DNA of 64,000 bases from Sulfurospirillum multivorans DSM 12446 (GTDB lineage: Bacteria; Campylobacterota; Campylobacteria; Campylobacterales; Sulfurospirillaceae). Where the stretch lies: the NCBI RefSeq assembly GCF_000568815.1, contig NZ_CP007201.1:2861654-2925653 (forward strand). Direction: 5' to 3'. Both the position numbers and the translations under genes were made by a program. Below, piece by piece: positions 8,619 to 17,003 of this stretch (position 1 is its first letter; each line of letters opens with the position of its first letter). Below the pieces are notes generated by a model. The model saw only the letters and a program-made list of their open reading frames with translations. It was not told the origin of the DNA and made no database searches.

Positions 8619-9833
8619 TTATTTGATTTCGAACGTTTCGTCAGGTTTCATTTCGATGGTTTTCCAAGGAAGCCCTTGAACATTGAGCTCATCCATAAAG
8701 GGTTTTGCATCGAATTGTTCCATGTTGAAAACACCTTTCCCTGCCCATTTTCCCTCTAACATCATCTTCGCCCCGATCATCGCAGGCACGCCCGTGGTGT
8801 AACTGACCGCTTGAGCGCCCGTCTCACGGTAACACTCTTGGTGATCGCACACGTTGTAGATGTACACTTTGCGTTTTTGACCATCTTTAAGTCCTTCAAA
8901 AACACACCCAATGTTCGTAAAACCAACGGTTCTAGGTCCCAAACTTGCAGGATCTGGAAGGAGCGCTTTTAGCAGTTGAATCGGCACAATTTTCACGCCA
9001 TCAACATCGACCTCATCGATGCGAAGCATGCCGACATTTTCCAAACATTTCATGTGCGTCAGATAGCTTTGACCAAAGGTCATAAAGAAACGAATACGCT
9101 TCAATCCTTTGATGTTTTGAACGAGTGACTCTAACTCTTCATGGTAAAGCAAGTAACTGTCTTTTGGCCCAACTTCGGGGTAATCCCACACCATTTTAAC
9201 CGAAACGGGCTCTGTCTCGATCCACTCTCCATTTTCCCAGTAACGCCCTTTGGAGCTTACTTCGCGAAGGTTGATTTCTGGGTTAAAATTCGTTGCAAAC
9301 GCATAACCGTGATCGCCTGCGTTACAGTCTAAAATATCGATAGAGTTGATCTCATCAAAGAGGTATTGTTGTGCGTAGGCACAAAAAACATTCGTCACAC
9401 CTGGGTCAAATCCACTGCCCAAAAGCGCCATAATGCCGGCATCTTTAAACGCTTTATCTCTAGCCCATTGCTCTTTGTACTCAAATTTTGCGAGGTCTGG
9501 ATGCTCATAGTTAGCGGTATCGAGGTAAGGAACATTGGTTTTAATGCACGCATCCATGATGGTAAGGTCTTGGTACGGAAGAGCGATGTTCATCACCAAA
9601 GCTGGGTTTACTTTTTTGATTAAAGCAACGAGTGCTTCAACATCATCCGCATCAATCGCAGCGGTTTCAATGGTTACATGTAAAGATTCTTTGATTTCAT
9701 TGGCGATTTGGTCGCACTTTGATTTGGTTCTACTTGCCAAGACGATGTGTGAAAACACCGCGCTGTTCATCGCACATTTTTTGGTGACCACACGACTAAC
9801 ACCACCCGCACCAATAATTAATACTGTTGCCAT
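8619..9833 (-). CDS. Carboxynorspermidine dehydrogenase (saccharopine dehydrogenase family)
   Basis: This 404-residue NAD(P)-dependent enzyme condenses a diamine with aspartate semialdehyde to give carboxy(nor)spermidine, the step before NspC. The Rossmann motif is IIGAGGVSRVV at the N-terminus. GSGFDPGVTNVFCAYAQ near 146 and the C-terminal AVSYTTGVPAMIGAKMM block are typical of this saccharopine-dehydrogenase-like group. The start at 9833 is preferred because AAAGGATAGAA directly precedes it; an ATG seven codons upstream has no such site. nspC lies 3.5 kb away on the same strand. Lysine-pathway saccharopine dehydrogenase is a less likely alternative. Confidence 0.9.
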   Translation of the reverse strand: MATVLIIGAGGVSRVVTKKCAMNSAVFSHIVLASRTKSKCDQIANEIKESLHVTIETAAIDADDVEALVALIKKVNPALVMNIALPYQDLTIMDACIKTNVPYLDTANYEHPDLAKFEYKEQWARDKAFKDAGIMALLGSGFDPGVTNVFCAYAQQYLFDEINSIDILDCNAGDHGYAFATNFNPEINLREVSSKGRYWENGEWIETEPVSVKMVWDYPEVGPKDSYLLYHEELESLVQNIKGLKRIRFFMTFGQSYLTHMKCLENVGMLRIDEVDVDGVKIVPIQLLKALLPDPASLGPRTVGFTNIGCVFEGLKDGQKRKVYIYNVCDHQECYRETGAQAVSYTTGVPAMIGAKMMLEGKWAGKGVFNMEQFDAKPFMDELNVQGLPWKTIEMKPDETFEIK

Positions 9834-9937
9834 TTCTATCCTTTGAGGTTTCATTATGAGGCTTCTTTAATAAGCGCTATGATTTAGAGCCATTATCAAA
9901 AAAGCCTAGTCTATTTTACGATTTTTTGGTTACGTTT

Positions 9938-10540
9938 TTATTTCAAACTTTTAAGTACGATGTACGCGAGTTCAAGCGCACGTGCTCGGTGGGAAAAGGC
10001 TTTTTTCACGCTCTCATCCAGTTCACCCAGTGTTTGAGTGTAACCGCAGGGAATGAACATTGGGTCGTATCCAAAGCCGTTGTTTCCACGAGCCTCAGCA
10101 ATGGCATCTCCATGCATCCAGCCATGCACACAAAATTCGCCTTTGGCACAGACAAGCGCAATCGCCGCGGTGTAAAATGCAGGTGTTTTTGCAATACCTT
10201 TGTCTTTAAGCGTCTGAATGAGTTTATTTAAATTATCTTTAGCGTTTGCATGCACACCTGCATAACGCGCACTGTAAATGCCCGGCTCTCCACCTAAAAC
10301 TGGCACGCTGATGCCGCTATCATCGCTTAAAACGATGTCGTTTTTATCTTCCAATTTTTCATACACGGCGCGCGCTTTAATCAGCGCATTGTCTTTAAAC
10401 GTTGTACCTGTTTCGTCGATCTCAAAAGAAGGCATAATGTCGCTGTACGCGACGACTTCATATTCGCTGATCCATGATTGAAACTCTTTGACTTTACCGT
10501 GATTGGATGTGGCTAAAATAATTCTCAAACGCTTCTCCAT
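9938..10540 (-). CDS. rdgB: dITP/XTP pyrophosphatase
   Basis: This 200-residue house-cleaning nucleotidase of the HAM1/RdgB family hydrolyses non-canonical purine triphosphates (dITP, XTP) to monophosphates. Family motifs are visible: LATSNHGKVKEF at the N-terminus, LSDDSGISVPVLGGEPGIYSARYAG mid-protein (general acid/metal residues), and GFGYDPMFIP near 155. The start at 10540 gives the normal family length and follows AAGG; the frame stays open upstream without family sequence. A TTACATGTAA copy sits just before the start. Confidence 0.93.
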   Translation of the reverse strand: MEKRLRIILATSNHGKVKEFQSWISEYEVVAYSDIMPSFEIDETGTTFKDNALIKARAVYEKLEDKNDIVLSDDSGISVPVLGGEPGIYSARYAGVHANAKDNLNKLIQTLKDKGIAKTPAFYTAAIALVCAKGEFCVHGWMHGDAIAEARGNNGFGYDPMFIPCGYTQTLGELDESVKKAFSHRARALELAYIVLKSLK

Positions 10541-10690
10541 TACCTTACATGTAAAAGGTTTTAGAAATAGCCCGCACGCAACACTTTGAGCCGATGGGAC
10601 GAAAAAGCGTAAGCGTTTCGGGGTTCCCATCGTGCCTCAACTGTGTGGAAAAAGGGTTATTTCTATACCTTGATTTTATCCATTCTTTGT

Positions 10691-11770
10691 TTAAAACTTG
10701 GGTTGCATGATCCACAGTTCAAGCGGCGCTTTGAGCTCGCCTGCTATCCACTGTGCCCGCTCTCCATAGCCCATAAACATATCGGCTCGATTTGGCCCTT
10801 TGATCGCACCTCCTGTGTCTTGGGCAAAGACAAACTTCTCGACGTTATAGTTAGGCGATTCACTCTTCACGACCAAAAGTGATCCTAAAGGAATATGAGC
10901 ACGATCGACCGCAACGGAGCGCTCAGGGGTTAGCACCAGTCCCAAACTCCCCGTAGCACGCTGATCCATTCTACGAAAGAAGACATAGCTGGGGTTGGTG
11001 TTGAGCAATGTGTCGATCTGGCTTGGGTGCGCAATAAGCCACGCTCGGATACTCTGCAAAGAGACCTCTTCCACGGAGTTAAAAATCCCACGGTTGATCA
11101 TCTCACGCCCCAAGGATTTGTACGCATGCCCGTTTGAATCGGCATAACCTATAAAAATGACGTTGCCATTTTCCAGCTCAACCCTTCCAGAGCCTTGCAC
11201 TTCCATAAAGAAAAGATCGATCTTATCGTCCACATAACAAAGTACTTCGGCGTTGAGTTTACGCTTTCCGATCTCTTCGCGCGTAAAATAAGGCATCATT
11301 TTGCCTTTTACGGAACGTCCTCGCATCTTTTTGTCATTCTCACCCACGATCATCACAAGGTCTTTGGGTTTGCCGTAAACGGGGTATTTGAACCGTTCTG
11401 TTTTTTTCAAACTGCCGTGCAATAAAGGCTCATAATAGCCTGTCAGCATCGAGCGTTGTTCGTTGGGTTGGATTTTTTTAAGCTCAAAAGAGTTTTTAAA
11501 AAAGGCTTTCGCATCGTTTACATGTAAAGCTTGTTCGCAGACATTGGCATACACTTTTTGGGTTAAAGGTGCCGCACAATTCTGGAGAAACAAGACAAGG
11601 AGTTCATCAAAATTCTCAGTGTGACTCAGCATTTCAAAGCGTTCATTTTGCTCTTGAAGCGAGAGTACTAAAGCTTCATCTTGAAGCGTTGGAGCAGTTG
11701 TTTTAAAGCTACAACCGCTCACCAAAACCATTAAACAACCACAAAAATAGAGACTCTTTCGCATTACCAT
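10691..11770 (-). CDS. mltA: Membrane-bound lytic murein transglycosylase A
   Basis: This 359-residue outer-membrane lipoprotein cleaves peptidoglycan glycan strands with 1,6-anhydro ring formation. The N-terminus carries a lipoprotein signal ending in the lipobox LVSGC (cysteine near 20). The MltA domain is visible from LTGYYEPLLHGS near 128 to the C-terminal 3D domain with FAQDTGGAIKGPNRADMFMG near 315, which holds the catalytic aspartate. The start may be either of two methionines two codons apart. A small membrane-protein gene lies immediately upstream on the same strand. Confidence 0.92.
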   Translation of the reverse strand: MVMRKSLYFCGCLMVLVSGCSFKTTAPTLQDEALVLSLQEQNERFEMLSHTENFDELLVLFLQNCAAPLTQKVYANVCEQALHVNDAKAFFKNSFELKKIQPNEQRSMLTGYYEPLLHGSLKKTERFKYPVYGKPKDLVMIVGENDKKMRGRSVKGKMMPYFTREEIGKRKLNAEVLCYVDDKIDLFFMEVQGSGRVELENGNVIFIGYADSNGHAYKSLGREMINRGIFNSVEEVSLQSIRAWLIAHPSQIDTLLNTNPSYVFFRRMDQRATGSLGLVLTPERSVAVDRAHIPLGSLLVVKSESPNYNVEKFVFAQDTGGAIKGPNRADMFMGYGERAQWIAGELKAPLELWIMQPKF

Positions 11771-11802
11771 CCATTAAGAAGAGACACAGAAGTGTCTCGC
11801 AT

Positions 11803-11961
11803 TTACTTTTTAAGCGTCGCTAACTCCGCTTTTATCGCATCAAACTCAGCATAGATTTTATTGTGTTCCATGACAATCCAGTGGTTCAATCCCACATAAT
11901 ACAGCGAAACAAAATACGCAACCACACACCCTACAAAACCTAAAATATGTGTAATTTCCAT
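11803..11961 (-). CDS. Small single-pass membrane protein, unrecognised
   Basis: This 52-residue reading frame starts MEITHILGFVGC, has one hydrophobic segment (about residues 5-27) and a charged, possibly coiled-coil tail (EHNKIYAEFDAIKAELATLKK). A good ribosome-binding site (AAAAGGATAGGCC) precedes the ATG. It is 32 bases upstream of mltA on the same strand, so the two may be co-transcribed. I do not recognise a family. The composition and ribosome-binding site argue that it is a real gene. Confidence 0.65.
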   Translation of the reverse strand: MEITHILGFVGCVVAYFVSLYYVGLNHWIVMEHNKIYAEFDAIKAELATLKK

Positions 11962-12004
11962 GGCCTATCCTTTTCATTTGATTTAAGTTCTTACAGAACT
12001 CTTT

Positions 12005-12088
12005 GACACGCTTTTCAAGCAAAGCTTTAAAAGCTACGTTAACACTAGGTAAACTTGGGCAGAGTGCCCGCGCACCGTTGGTGCTTTT
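12005..12088 (+). ncRNA. 84-bp dispersed intergenic element, copy A (candidate small RNA)
   Basis: This segment is almost repeated, in opposite orientation, at 18029-18112. Shared blocks include GACACGCTTTT, AAGCAAAGCTTTAAAAGC, TACGTTAACACT and GCCCGCGCACC. It ends in GCACC-GTT-GGTGC followed by TTTT, a terminator-like hairpin. The internal GCTTTTCAAGC and AAAGCTTT palindromes could form further stems. It lies upstream of the MFS gene without a good reading frame. Either a small-RNA gene family or a REP-like element would fit. Confidence 0.6.
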
Positions 12089-12239
12089 CTGTGTGCAAAG
12101 TAAGTTTTGGACGAACTTTAATGCAAAAAGTATAACATAAATATACCTTGCACGATGTGATGCTTACAAAACCCATAGAATTTTCAAAGTTTAACAAGGG
12201 TAGAATTTGTCCTGATTAAATTTCGAGGAATTCCTATTT

Positions 12240-13556
12240 ATGTTTAAAACTATTTTTCCCCTTAGCCTTATTATTTCCCTCCGTTTTTTAGGTCTCTTTA
12301 TCGTCCTACCCGTCCTCTCCGTTTATGCGCTTCATCTGGAAGGCTCTAACGAATTTTTAGTGGGCATCACCATCGGTGGATACGCGCTGACGCAGATGCT
12401 CCTCCAAATCCCTTTTGGCATTATATCCGACAAGATTGGACGCAAAATTACCATTTTTATTGGACTGGTGATTTTTCTTGTAGGCTCACTGGTGTGTGCG
12501 TACAGTGAAACCATTTACGGTCTGATGATCGGACGCTTTTTACAAGGTGCCGCTGCCATTGGCGCTGTGGGAACCGCGATGATCAGTGATATGGTCAAAG
12601 AAGAGGTTCGTGGTCATGCGATGGCGATTATGGGTGGCTTTATTGCCGCGAGTTTTGCCATTTCGATGATGCTAGGCTCTGTCATTGGTGGGTATTATGG
12701 AGTTGACAAACTCTTTTTTATCACCGCAGGACTCTCGCTTTTTGCGATCCTTGTGCTTTACACCAAAGTGCCCAATCCTCCTAAAATCGTTCACCATTAC
12801 GGTGCCGATGAGACGGAACTTAAGCACATTTTAAAAGACCGCAACCTTATGAACATGAACATCACCAACATGCTGCAAAAAGGGATGATGACACTCGCTT
12901 TTATGGTCATTCCTATCATTATGGTTCAAGAGTTTGGGTTTGCCAAAAAAGAGCTCTGGATGGTTTACTTACCTGCCATGCTCTTTGGTGTCCTTGCGAT
13001 GGGGCCGTCTGCGATTTTAGGTGAGAAAAAACACCGCTCTAAAGAGATGCTGATGATAGGCGTTGCGCTCTTTGCGATCAGCTACGTTATGATGGGCTAC
13101 GCAAAAAGTGCACCATGGTTTATCGTGGGTGTGGTGATCTTTTTCATCGGCTTTAACATGCACGAACCACTTATGCAATCCATGGCAAGCAAATATGCCA
13201 AAGTTCACCAAAAAGGTGCGGCTCTTGGTGTCTTTAACACCTTTGGTTACGCAGGAACCTTTGTGGGTGGCGTTTTTGGTGGGTATTTCTTGCAACATTT
13301 TGGCATTATGGAGATCGCTTGGGTTGTTTTTATCGCCTGTATCGGCTGGCTATTTTTAATAGCCGCCCTCAAAAATCCAAGCCTCAATAAAAATCTCTAT
13401 TTACCATTTTCCACCATCGACATGACACGCACCTTGCATCTCAGCCACGTCAAAGGCGTCGTCGAATGGTACAAAAATGAAAGTGAAGCGCTTCTTGTTA
13501 TCAAGTACGACTCACAAGCCACCGACAAAGAGACCATCTTAGCGGTTTTAGAATAG
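12240..13556 (+). CDS. MFS transporter with soluble C-terminal extension
   Basis: This 438-residue major-facilitator permease has about twelve membrane segments. The conserved loop-2 motif appears as GIISDKIGRKITI near 60-72. The drug:H+ antiporter-type N-terminus resembles YajR-like proteins (SLRFLGLFIVLPVLSVYAL). After the last segment, a 50-residue cytosolic tail (VVEWYKNESEALLVIKYDSQ) resembles the small ferredoxin-like domain found at the end of YajR. The substrate is unknown. Ribosome-binding site GAGGAATTCC precedes the ATG. The stop TAG is directly followed by the GTG of the next gene, so the three genes here form an operon. Confidence 0.88.
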   Translation: MFKTIFPLSLIISLRFLGLFIVLPVLSVYALHLEGSNEFLVGITIGGYALTQMLLQIPFGIISDKIGRKITIFIGLVIFLVGSLVCAYSETIYGLMIGRFLQGAAAIGAVGTAMISDMVKEEVRGHAMAIMGGFIAASFAISMMLGSVIGGYYGVDKLFFITAGLSLFAILVLYTKVPNPPKIVHHYGADETELKHILKDRNLMNMNITNMLQKGMMTLAFMVIPIIMVQEFGFAKKELWMVYLPAMLFGVLAMGPSAILGEKKHRSKEMLMIGVALFAISYVMMGYAKSAPWFIVGVVIFFIGFNMHEPLMQSMASKYAKVHQKGAALGVFNTFGYAGTFVGGVFGGYFLQHFGIMEIAWVVFIACIGWLFLIAALKNPSLNKNLYLPFSTIDMTRTLHLSHVKGVVEWYKNESEALLVIKYDSQATDKETILAVLE

Positions 13557-13979
13557 GTGAACTACCTCGGCCTTTTTCTCGCAAGCTTCGCCTCCGCCAC
13601 GCTATTGCCCGGTGGAAGCGAAGCGCTTTTTGTCTATCTTCTAAGCGAACAATTAAACCCTTTTGTACTCCTACTCATCGCCACACTGGGCAACACCTTA
13701 GGCTCGTTTGTGAACTATGTGCTTGGAAAATACGCCACCACCTTCGCCCTCTCCAAAGGCTACATGAGCGAAAAACAGCTCCAAAAAGCCTCCACCCTTT
13801 TTGAAAAATACGGCGCAATAAGCCTACTCTTCTCATGGCTCCCGATCATCGGCGACCCGCTCACCTTTGTCGCTGGTATCGTGCGCTATTCATGGTGGAA
13901 GTTTCTCATCATCGTAGGTCTTGCCAAGTTGGCGCGGTATAGTTTTGTCTATCTTGGATTTTTGGCGGTAACACAATGA
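13557..13979 (+). CDS. YqaA/DedA-like membrane protein
   Basis: This 140-residue membrane protein of the SNARE-associated (DedA/VTT) group most resembles YqaA. It has a GSEALF block near residue 20, a conserved glycine/asparagine stretch (TLGNTLGSFVNYVLGKY) and a C-terminal re-entrant-like segment (FSWLPIIGDPLTFVAGIVR). The GTG start abuts the MFS stop codon with no gap, so translation is coupled. Family members are linked to lipid scrambling or membrane homeostasis; no specific role is visible here. Confidence 0.82.
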   Translation: MNYLGLFLASFASATLLPGGSEALFVYLLSEQLNPFVLLLIATLGNTLGSFVNYVLGKYATTFALSKGYMSEKQLQKASTLFEKYGAISLLFSWLPIIGDPLTFVAGIVRYSWWKFLIIVGLAKLARYSFVYLGFLAVTQ

Positions 13980-14206
13980 ACACACCCATCTCCTGCGAAT
14001 TTTACGACCAACTCATGGTCGTCATTCAGCGCAAAATTCCTTCCACGATTGTCTATCTGGAAAATGAGCAAACTGCCACCGTTAAAGGCGTTGTTACGGA
14101 ATTAATGATGATCGAGTATGAAGAGTTTTTGGTTTTAGAAGGTGGGAAAAAGATCAATCTTCAGACGATTTTTTTGTTTAATGGGAAGAGGCATAAAGAG
14201 ATTTGA
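13976..14206 (+). CDS. Rof-like small protein (possible Rho-binding antiterminator)
   Basis: This 76-residue protein starts within the stop of the YqaA-like gene (ATGA overlap). The pattern ISCEFYDQL... then VKGVVTELMMIEYEEFLVLEGGKKINL resembles the Sm-like beta-barrel of Rof (YaeO), which binds Rho and blocks termination. Similarity is by pattern only, and key surface residues cannot be compared here. Third place in an operon with transporter-type genes gives no functional clue. Alternative: an unrelated small beta-rich protein. Confidence 0.55.
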   Translation: MNTPISCEFYDQLMVVIQRKIPSTIVYLENEQTATVKGVVTELMMIEYEEFLVLEGGKKINLQTIFLFNGKRHKEI

Positions 14207-14211
14207 GCACG

Positions 14212-14241
14212 TTACATGTAAAGAAAAATCTTTACATGTAA
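14212..14241. repeat. Paired TTACATGTAA palindromes between convergent genes
   Basis: Two copies of the iterated palindrome (14212-14221 and 14231-14241), spaced by AAGAAAAATC, lie just after the Rof-like gene stop and before the stop of the convergent exported-protein gene. The long AAAG...CTTT arrangement could form a larger stem, so the pair may act as a terminator. Confidence 0.7.
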
Positions 14242-14253
14242 GCCATTTTTTCA

Positions 14254-14688
14254 CTAAAAATTAATGTTTTTAAACGCTGGATCTACCAAATTTTTAGCAA
14301 CCATTGGTGGTTTAGCAACACTCACACCTTCAAGTAATGCTGTAGCATCTTTACCTGCTGTAGGGAGGAAAAGAGGACACACTTGTACGATTGCACCTGC
14401 TTTGATTAAACCTTGTAGTGCACTTTTAGGATTGACATTTTGTCCATCCGCACGTTTGACAGAACCAGATTCAAACTCTTTAAGTGCTAAGTTTCCTGCA
14501 GGGCCGCATAAAGTGATGTTCACAATCTTATTGTGGTCTTTGATTACGCTGGTTGAGAGCACCATACCCATCATTTGAGTTTGCGTATCTGCTGAAACCA
14601 TCAACACATTGAGACCTTTTACCTCTTGCGCACTTAAAGGCAACACTAAAGCACCTGCTACAACCATCGATAAAAAAACTTTTTTCAT
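14254..14688 (-). CDS. Exported DsrE-family protein
   Basis: This 144-residue protein begins with a typical signal peptide (MKKVFLSMVVAGALVLPLSAQ, cleavage about 20/21). The mature part looks DsrE/F-like, with strands LNVLMVSAD and KIVNITLCGPAGNLAL and a second cysteine block (AIVQVCPLFLP). Family members bind or transfer sulfur or have no known role. Two cysteines in the mature protein suggest periplasmic thiol chemistry, which is inference. It is transcribed alone, with a good GGAG-type site before the ATG. Confidence 0.72.
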   Translation of the reverse strand: MKKVFLSMVVAGALVLPLSAQEVKGLNVLMVSADTQTQMMGMVLSTSVIKDHNKIVNITLCGPAGNLALKEFESGSVKRADGQNVNPKSALQGLIKAGAIVQVCPLFLPTAGKDATALLEGVSVAKPPMVAKNLVDPAFKNINF

Positions 14689-14781
14689 ACATACTCCTCA
14701 TTATGATTTAAGATGAATACTATTATAACAAAATCTTAAATAGTTATGGAAATGTAATAGGAAAAAGTGAAACCCTTTCTA

Positions 14782-14988
14782 TTAAACCTCATTGCCTTCA
14801 ATAGAGTTGATGCGAATCTCCACGCTCTCATCACTCTTTGCTGCAATGTAAATTTCAATAGGTCGACAGCAGACATAGCAGTCTTCCACATAGCACTCTC
14901 CCACTTCGCTGCTTGGTTCAATGAAAATAGAAAAATTTTCCCAACAATAAGGACAGCTTATGGTCTTCTCAAACAGTTCGTTATTCAT
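14782..14988 (-). CDS. CPXCG-type cysteine-rich protein
   Basis: This 68-residue cytosolic protein has paired cysteine motifs (CPYC at 12-15 and CYVCCRP near 38-44), fitting the small CPXCG cysteine-rich family, and is probably a zinc ribbon. Length and spacing match the family. It lies between the exported DsrE-like gene and moeA on the same strand. The function of the family is unknown. A second, longer-looking frame at 14736-14921 is its shadow and has no family features. Confidence 0.75.
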   Translation of the reverse strand: MNNELFEKTISCPYCWENFSIFIEPSSEVGECYVEDCYVCCRPIEIYIAAKSDESVEIRINSIEGNEV

Positions 14989-15053
14989 AAAAACCTTTCT
15001 AAAAGTAGCGGGTATGTGTTTACATGTAAAGGCAAAAAAGTATTGCCAGACCT

Positions 15054-16268
15054 TTACAAGTCTAGCAATACCACGTCAACCATCTCACCTTTTTCAATTT
15101 TTTGCACCTCTTTTTCAACGCGTAGAAGCACGGGATTGCCTAAGAGATTATTGAGTATGGCGCTACTGCCCTCTTTTTTGCCTTGCAAGTCAACGACAAG
15201 CTGACCTTCGACAAAGCGAAGATTGCAAGCAGTAAATTCCACAAATTTGGAGCGTTTTTTATAGAGTTCTCCCATGAACGCTTTAATCGTTGGTAAGGCA
15301 AAGGTTTGAGCGCGCAGTTTGCGAAGCAGTGGAGCGATGAATAAAAAGGTACAGACCGAAGCACTGTAGGGAAAGCCTGGAAGCGCATAAATGTATTTGT
15401 GTCCTGTTTTGACGACACGAATGTGGCGCCCTGGTTTCATGTAGGAGCCGTCGATGATATTTTCGATCTTCATATCGGTCAGAATGCTTTGCAAATAGTC
15501 AAAATCCCCGACACTGCCGCCACCCGTGGTGATGACGATGTCGCTCCACATGAGCGCTTGTCTGAGTTGCTGTTCGATCACATCACGATCATCTCGGATG
15601 AGTTTAAAACGCATTGTTTCACAACTGAGTTGGCGTAAAATCGCTTCAACGGTGACGTGGTTTGAACTGCGAATTTGTGCAAAAGAGGTTTTTGGCTCAC
15701 CAAAATCTAAGATTTCATTGCCGGTTGAAAGAATGGCGATGCGCGGTTTCATAAAGACTTCGACTTGCACCATACTCACTTCCGCCATCACACCGATCTC
15801 AGCAAAACCGATCTTTGTACCTTTTTTGATGAGCACTTCACCCGCCTTGTAGTTTTCGCCAATCGGTCGAACCGCAAAACCTTTGGAGACTGCGGAAGTG
15901 ATGTGAATCTTGCCCTCTTTTACTTCGACATTTTCGATGGGAATCAGCGTGTCGCTACCTTCGCTCATCAGTGTGCCCGTAAAGGTTTTCACACATTCGC
16001 CTTTATTTACGACACCGTGTGTTTCAGTTCCAGCAGGGATAAAATCGCTGATGGTGAGTGAGCCTAGTTGTTGATCTTCAAAACGAATGGCATACCCATC
16101 CATCGAAGAGGTTGCGTGTGTTGGGTTATTTTCAAGGGCTACGATGTCAACGGCAAGAAAGCGACCAAGGGCATCGCCGATGAAAATATTTTCAATGCCA
16201 ATTTCTGTTTTTATGGAGTTTTCAAGTGCTCTGAGGGTTTCATCAAAGGGTAGGAAATTCTTGCTCAT
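15054..16268 (-). CDS. moeA: Molybdopterin molybdenumtransferase
   Basis: This 404-residue MoeA inserts molybdate into adenylylated molybdopterin in the last common step of molybdenum cofactor synthesis. Visible motifs are SSMDGYA near 53, the MoCF-domain block TTGGGSVGDFD near 246-256, and ALPGFPYSASV near 293. It overlaps moaE by four bases (ATGA) and is the last gene of moaD-moaE-moeA. The cofactor serves molybdoenzymes such as the large oxidoreductase encoded at 52.8-55.5 kb. Confidence 0.94.
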   Translation of the reverse strand: MSKNFLPFDETLRALENSIKTEIGIENIFIGDALGRFLAVDIVALENNPTHATSSMDGYAIRFEDQQLGSLTISDFIPAGTETHGVVNKGECVKTFTGTLMSEGSDTLIPIENVEVKEGKIHITSAVSKGFAVRPIGENYKAGEVLIKKGTKIGFAEIGVMAEVSMVQVEVFMKPRIAILSTGNEILDFGEPKTSFAQIRSSNHVTVEAILRQLSCETMRFKLIRDDRDVIEQQLRQALMWSDIVITTGGGSVGDFDYLQSILTDMKIENIIDGSYMKPGRHIRVVKTGHKYIYALPGFPYSASVCTFLFIAPLLRKLRAQTFALPTIKAFMGELYKKRSKFVEFTACNLRFVEGQLVVDLQGKKEGSSAILNNLLGNPVLLRVEKEVQKIEKGEMVDVVLLDL

Positions 16269-16711
16269 GCATCCGCCTTTAACAGTCCAGAACCACTAAG
16301 AAGATGAGAACGCTCTTTGGCGTAGACGCGTTTTCCATCCACCAGGTCATACTTCCAAATCGGTGCATTGGCTTTAAAATCTTCAACAAAATCGTTGATC
16401 ATTGAAAGTGCCACTTTGCGTTTGGGAGAAACCACAGCGGCGATGTAACTTGAAGTGTGATTGAGCACGTCACCACGAGAGTGCGCCATGAGAAGGTAAG
16501 CGTTTTGCGCTTTGGCTTTTTCTTGCCATGCGTTAAACCAGTTATTTAAGATAGGCTCATAAATATCAAAACTAAGACCCTCTATGCCATCTTCATCTCG
16601 AACGATGCCGACAAAAGGGATAAATGCGCCGTAATTTTGCTCGCTGATTTGATCGTACCAAGCAGCCAAAATACTCTTTACATGTAAAGATCCATCGTGA
16701 AGTTCTAACAT
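16265..16711 (-). CDS. moaE: Molybdopterin synthase catalytic subunit
   Basis: This 148-residue MoaE pairs with MoaD to convert precursor Z (cPMP) to molybdopterin by adding two sulfurs. Conserved features are FIPFVGIVRDEDGI near 36 and the C-terminal PIWKYDLVDGKRVY with the active-site lysines. The ATG at 16711 follows GGAGG by eight bases and is preferred over a GTG five codons upstream that overlaps moaD. It ends overlapping moeA. A TTTACATGTAAA copy lies inside the gene and encodes L-H-V-K. Confidence 0.92.
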   Translation of the reverse strand: MLELHDGSLHVKSILAAWYDQISEQNYGAFIPFVGIVRDEDGIEGLSFDIYEPILNNWFNAWQEKAKAQNAYLLMAHSRGDVLNHTSSYIAAVVSPKRKVALSMINDFVEDFKANAPIWKYDLVDGKRVYAKERSHLLSGSGLLKADA

Positions 16712-16715
16712 AAGA

Positions 16716-16937
16716 TCAACCTCCACAAACGGGAGGGAGAAGTGAGATTTTATCTTCTTTTTTAAGGGGAATATTGAGGTCGCAAACGAGGGTATCGTTT
16801 ATGGCAACCGCGCAGATGGCAAGCCAATCTTGAAGTTCTTTATCGTCTTTGAAAAAGGTTTTAAGTTCGTTTAAATTCGCAATATCCACTTCAATACTAG
16901 GACGCCCAAGGGGGCCTAAAAATTCGACTTTTGCCAC
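16716..16937 (-). CDS. moaD: Molybdopterin synthase sulfur carrier
   Basis: This 73-residue ubiquitin-like protein ends in the Gly-Gly tail (LLPPVCGG) that is thiocarboxylated and delivers sulfur to MoaE. It is the first gene of moaD-moaE-moeA. Ribosome-binding site AAGGAAAAGATG precedes it, and a TTACATGTAA copy lies at 16950. Length and the C-terminal motif are normal for the family. Confidence 0.93.
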   Translation of the reverse strand: MAKVEFLGPLGRPSIEVDIANLNELKTFFKDDKELQDWLAICAVAINDTLVCDLNIPLKKEDKISLLPPVCGG

Positions 16938-16964
16938 ATCTTTTCCTTATTACATGTAAGAAAT

Positions 16965-16997
16965 TTCAAGGAAGTGCGGGGGTGCAACTTCCTTGAA
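16965..16997 (-). terminator. Terminator after nifU
   Basis: TTCAAGGAAGT and ACTTCCTTGAA form an 11-bp perfect stem around an 11-base loop. On the minus strand it is followed by ATTTCTT, just past the nifU stop and before moaD. It separates the nifU and moaD transcripts. Confidence 0.75.
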
Positions 16998-17003
16998 GTC
17001 TTT

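Noticed and set aside
14736-14921. 61-residue frame overlapping the CPXCG gene
   Set aside because: Same strand, different frame. The overlapping frame has the CPxC motifs and family length; this one does not.
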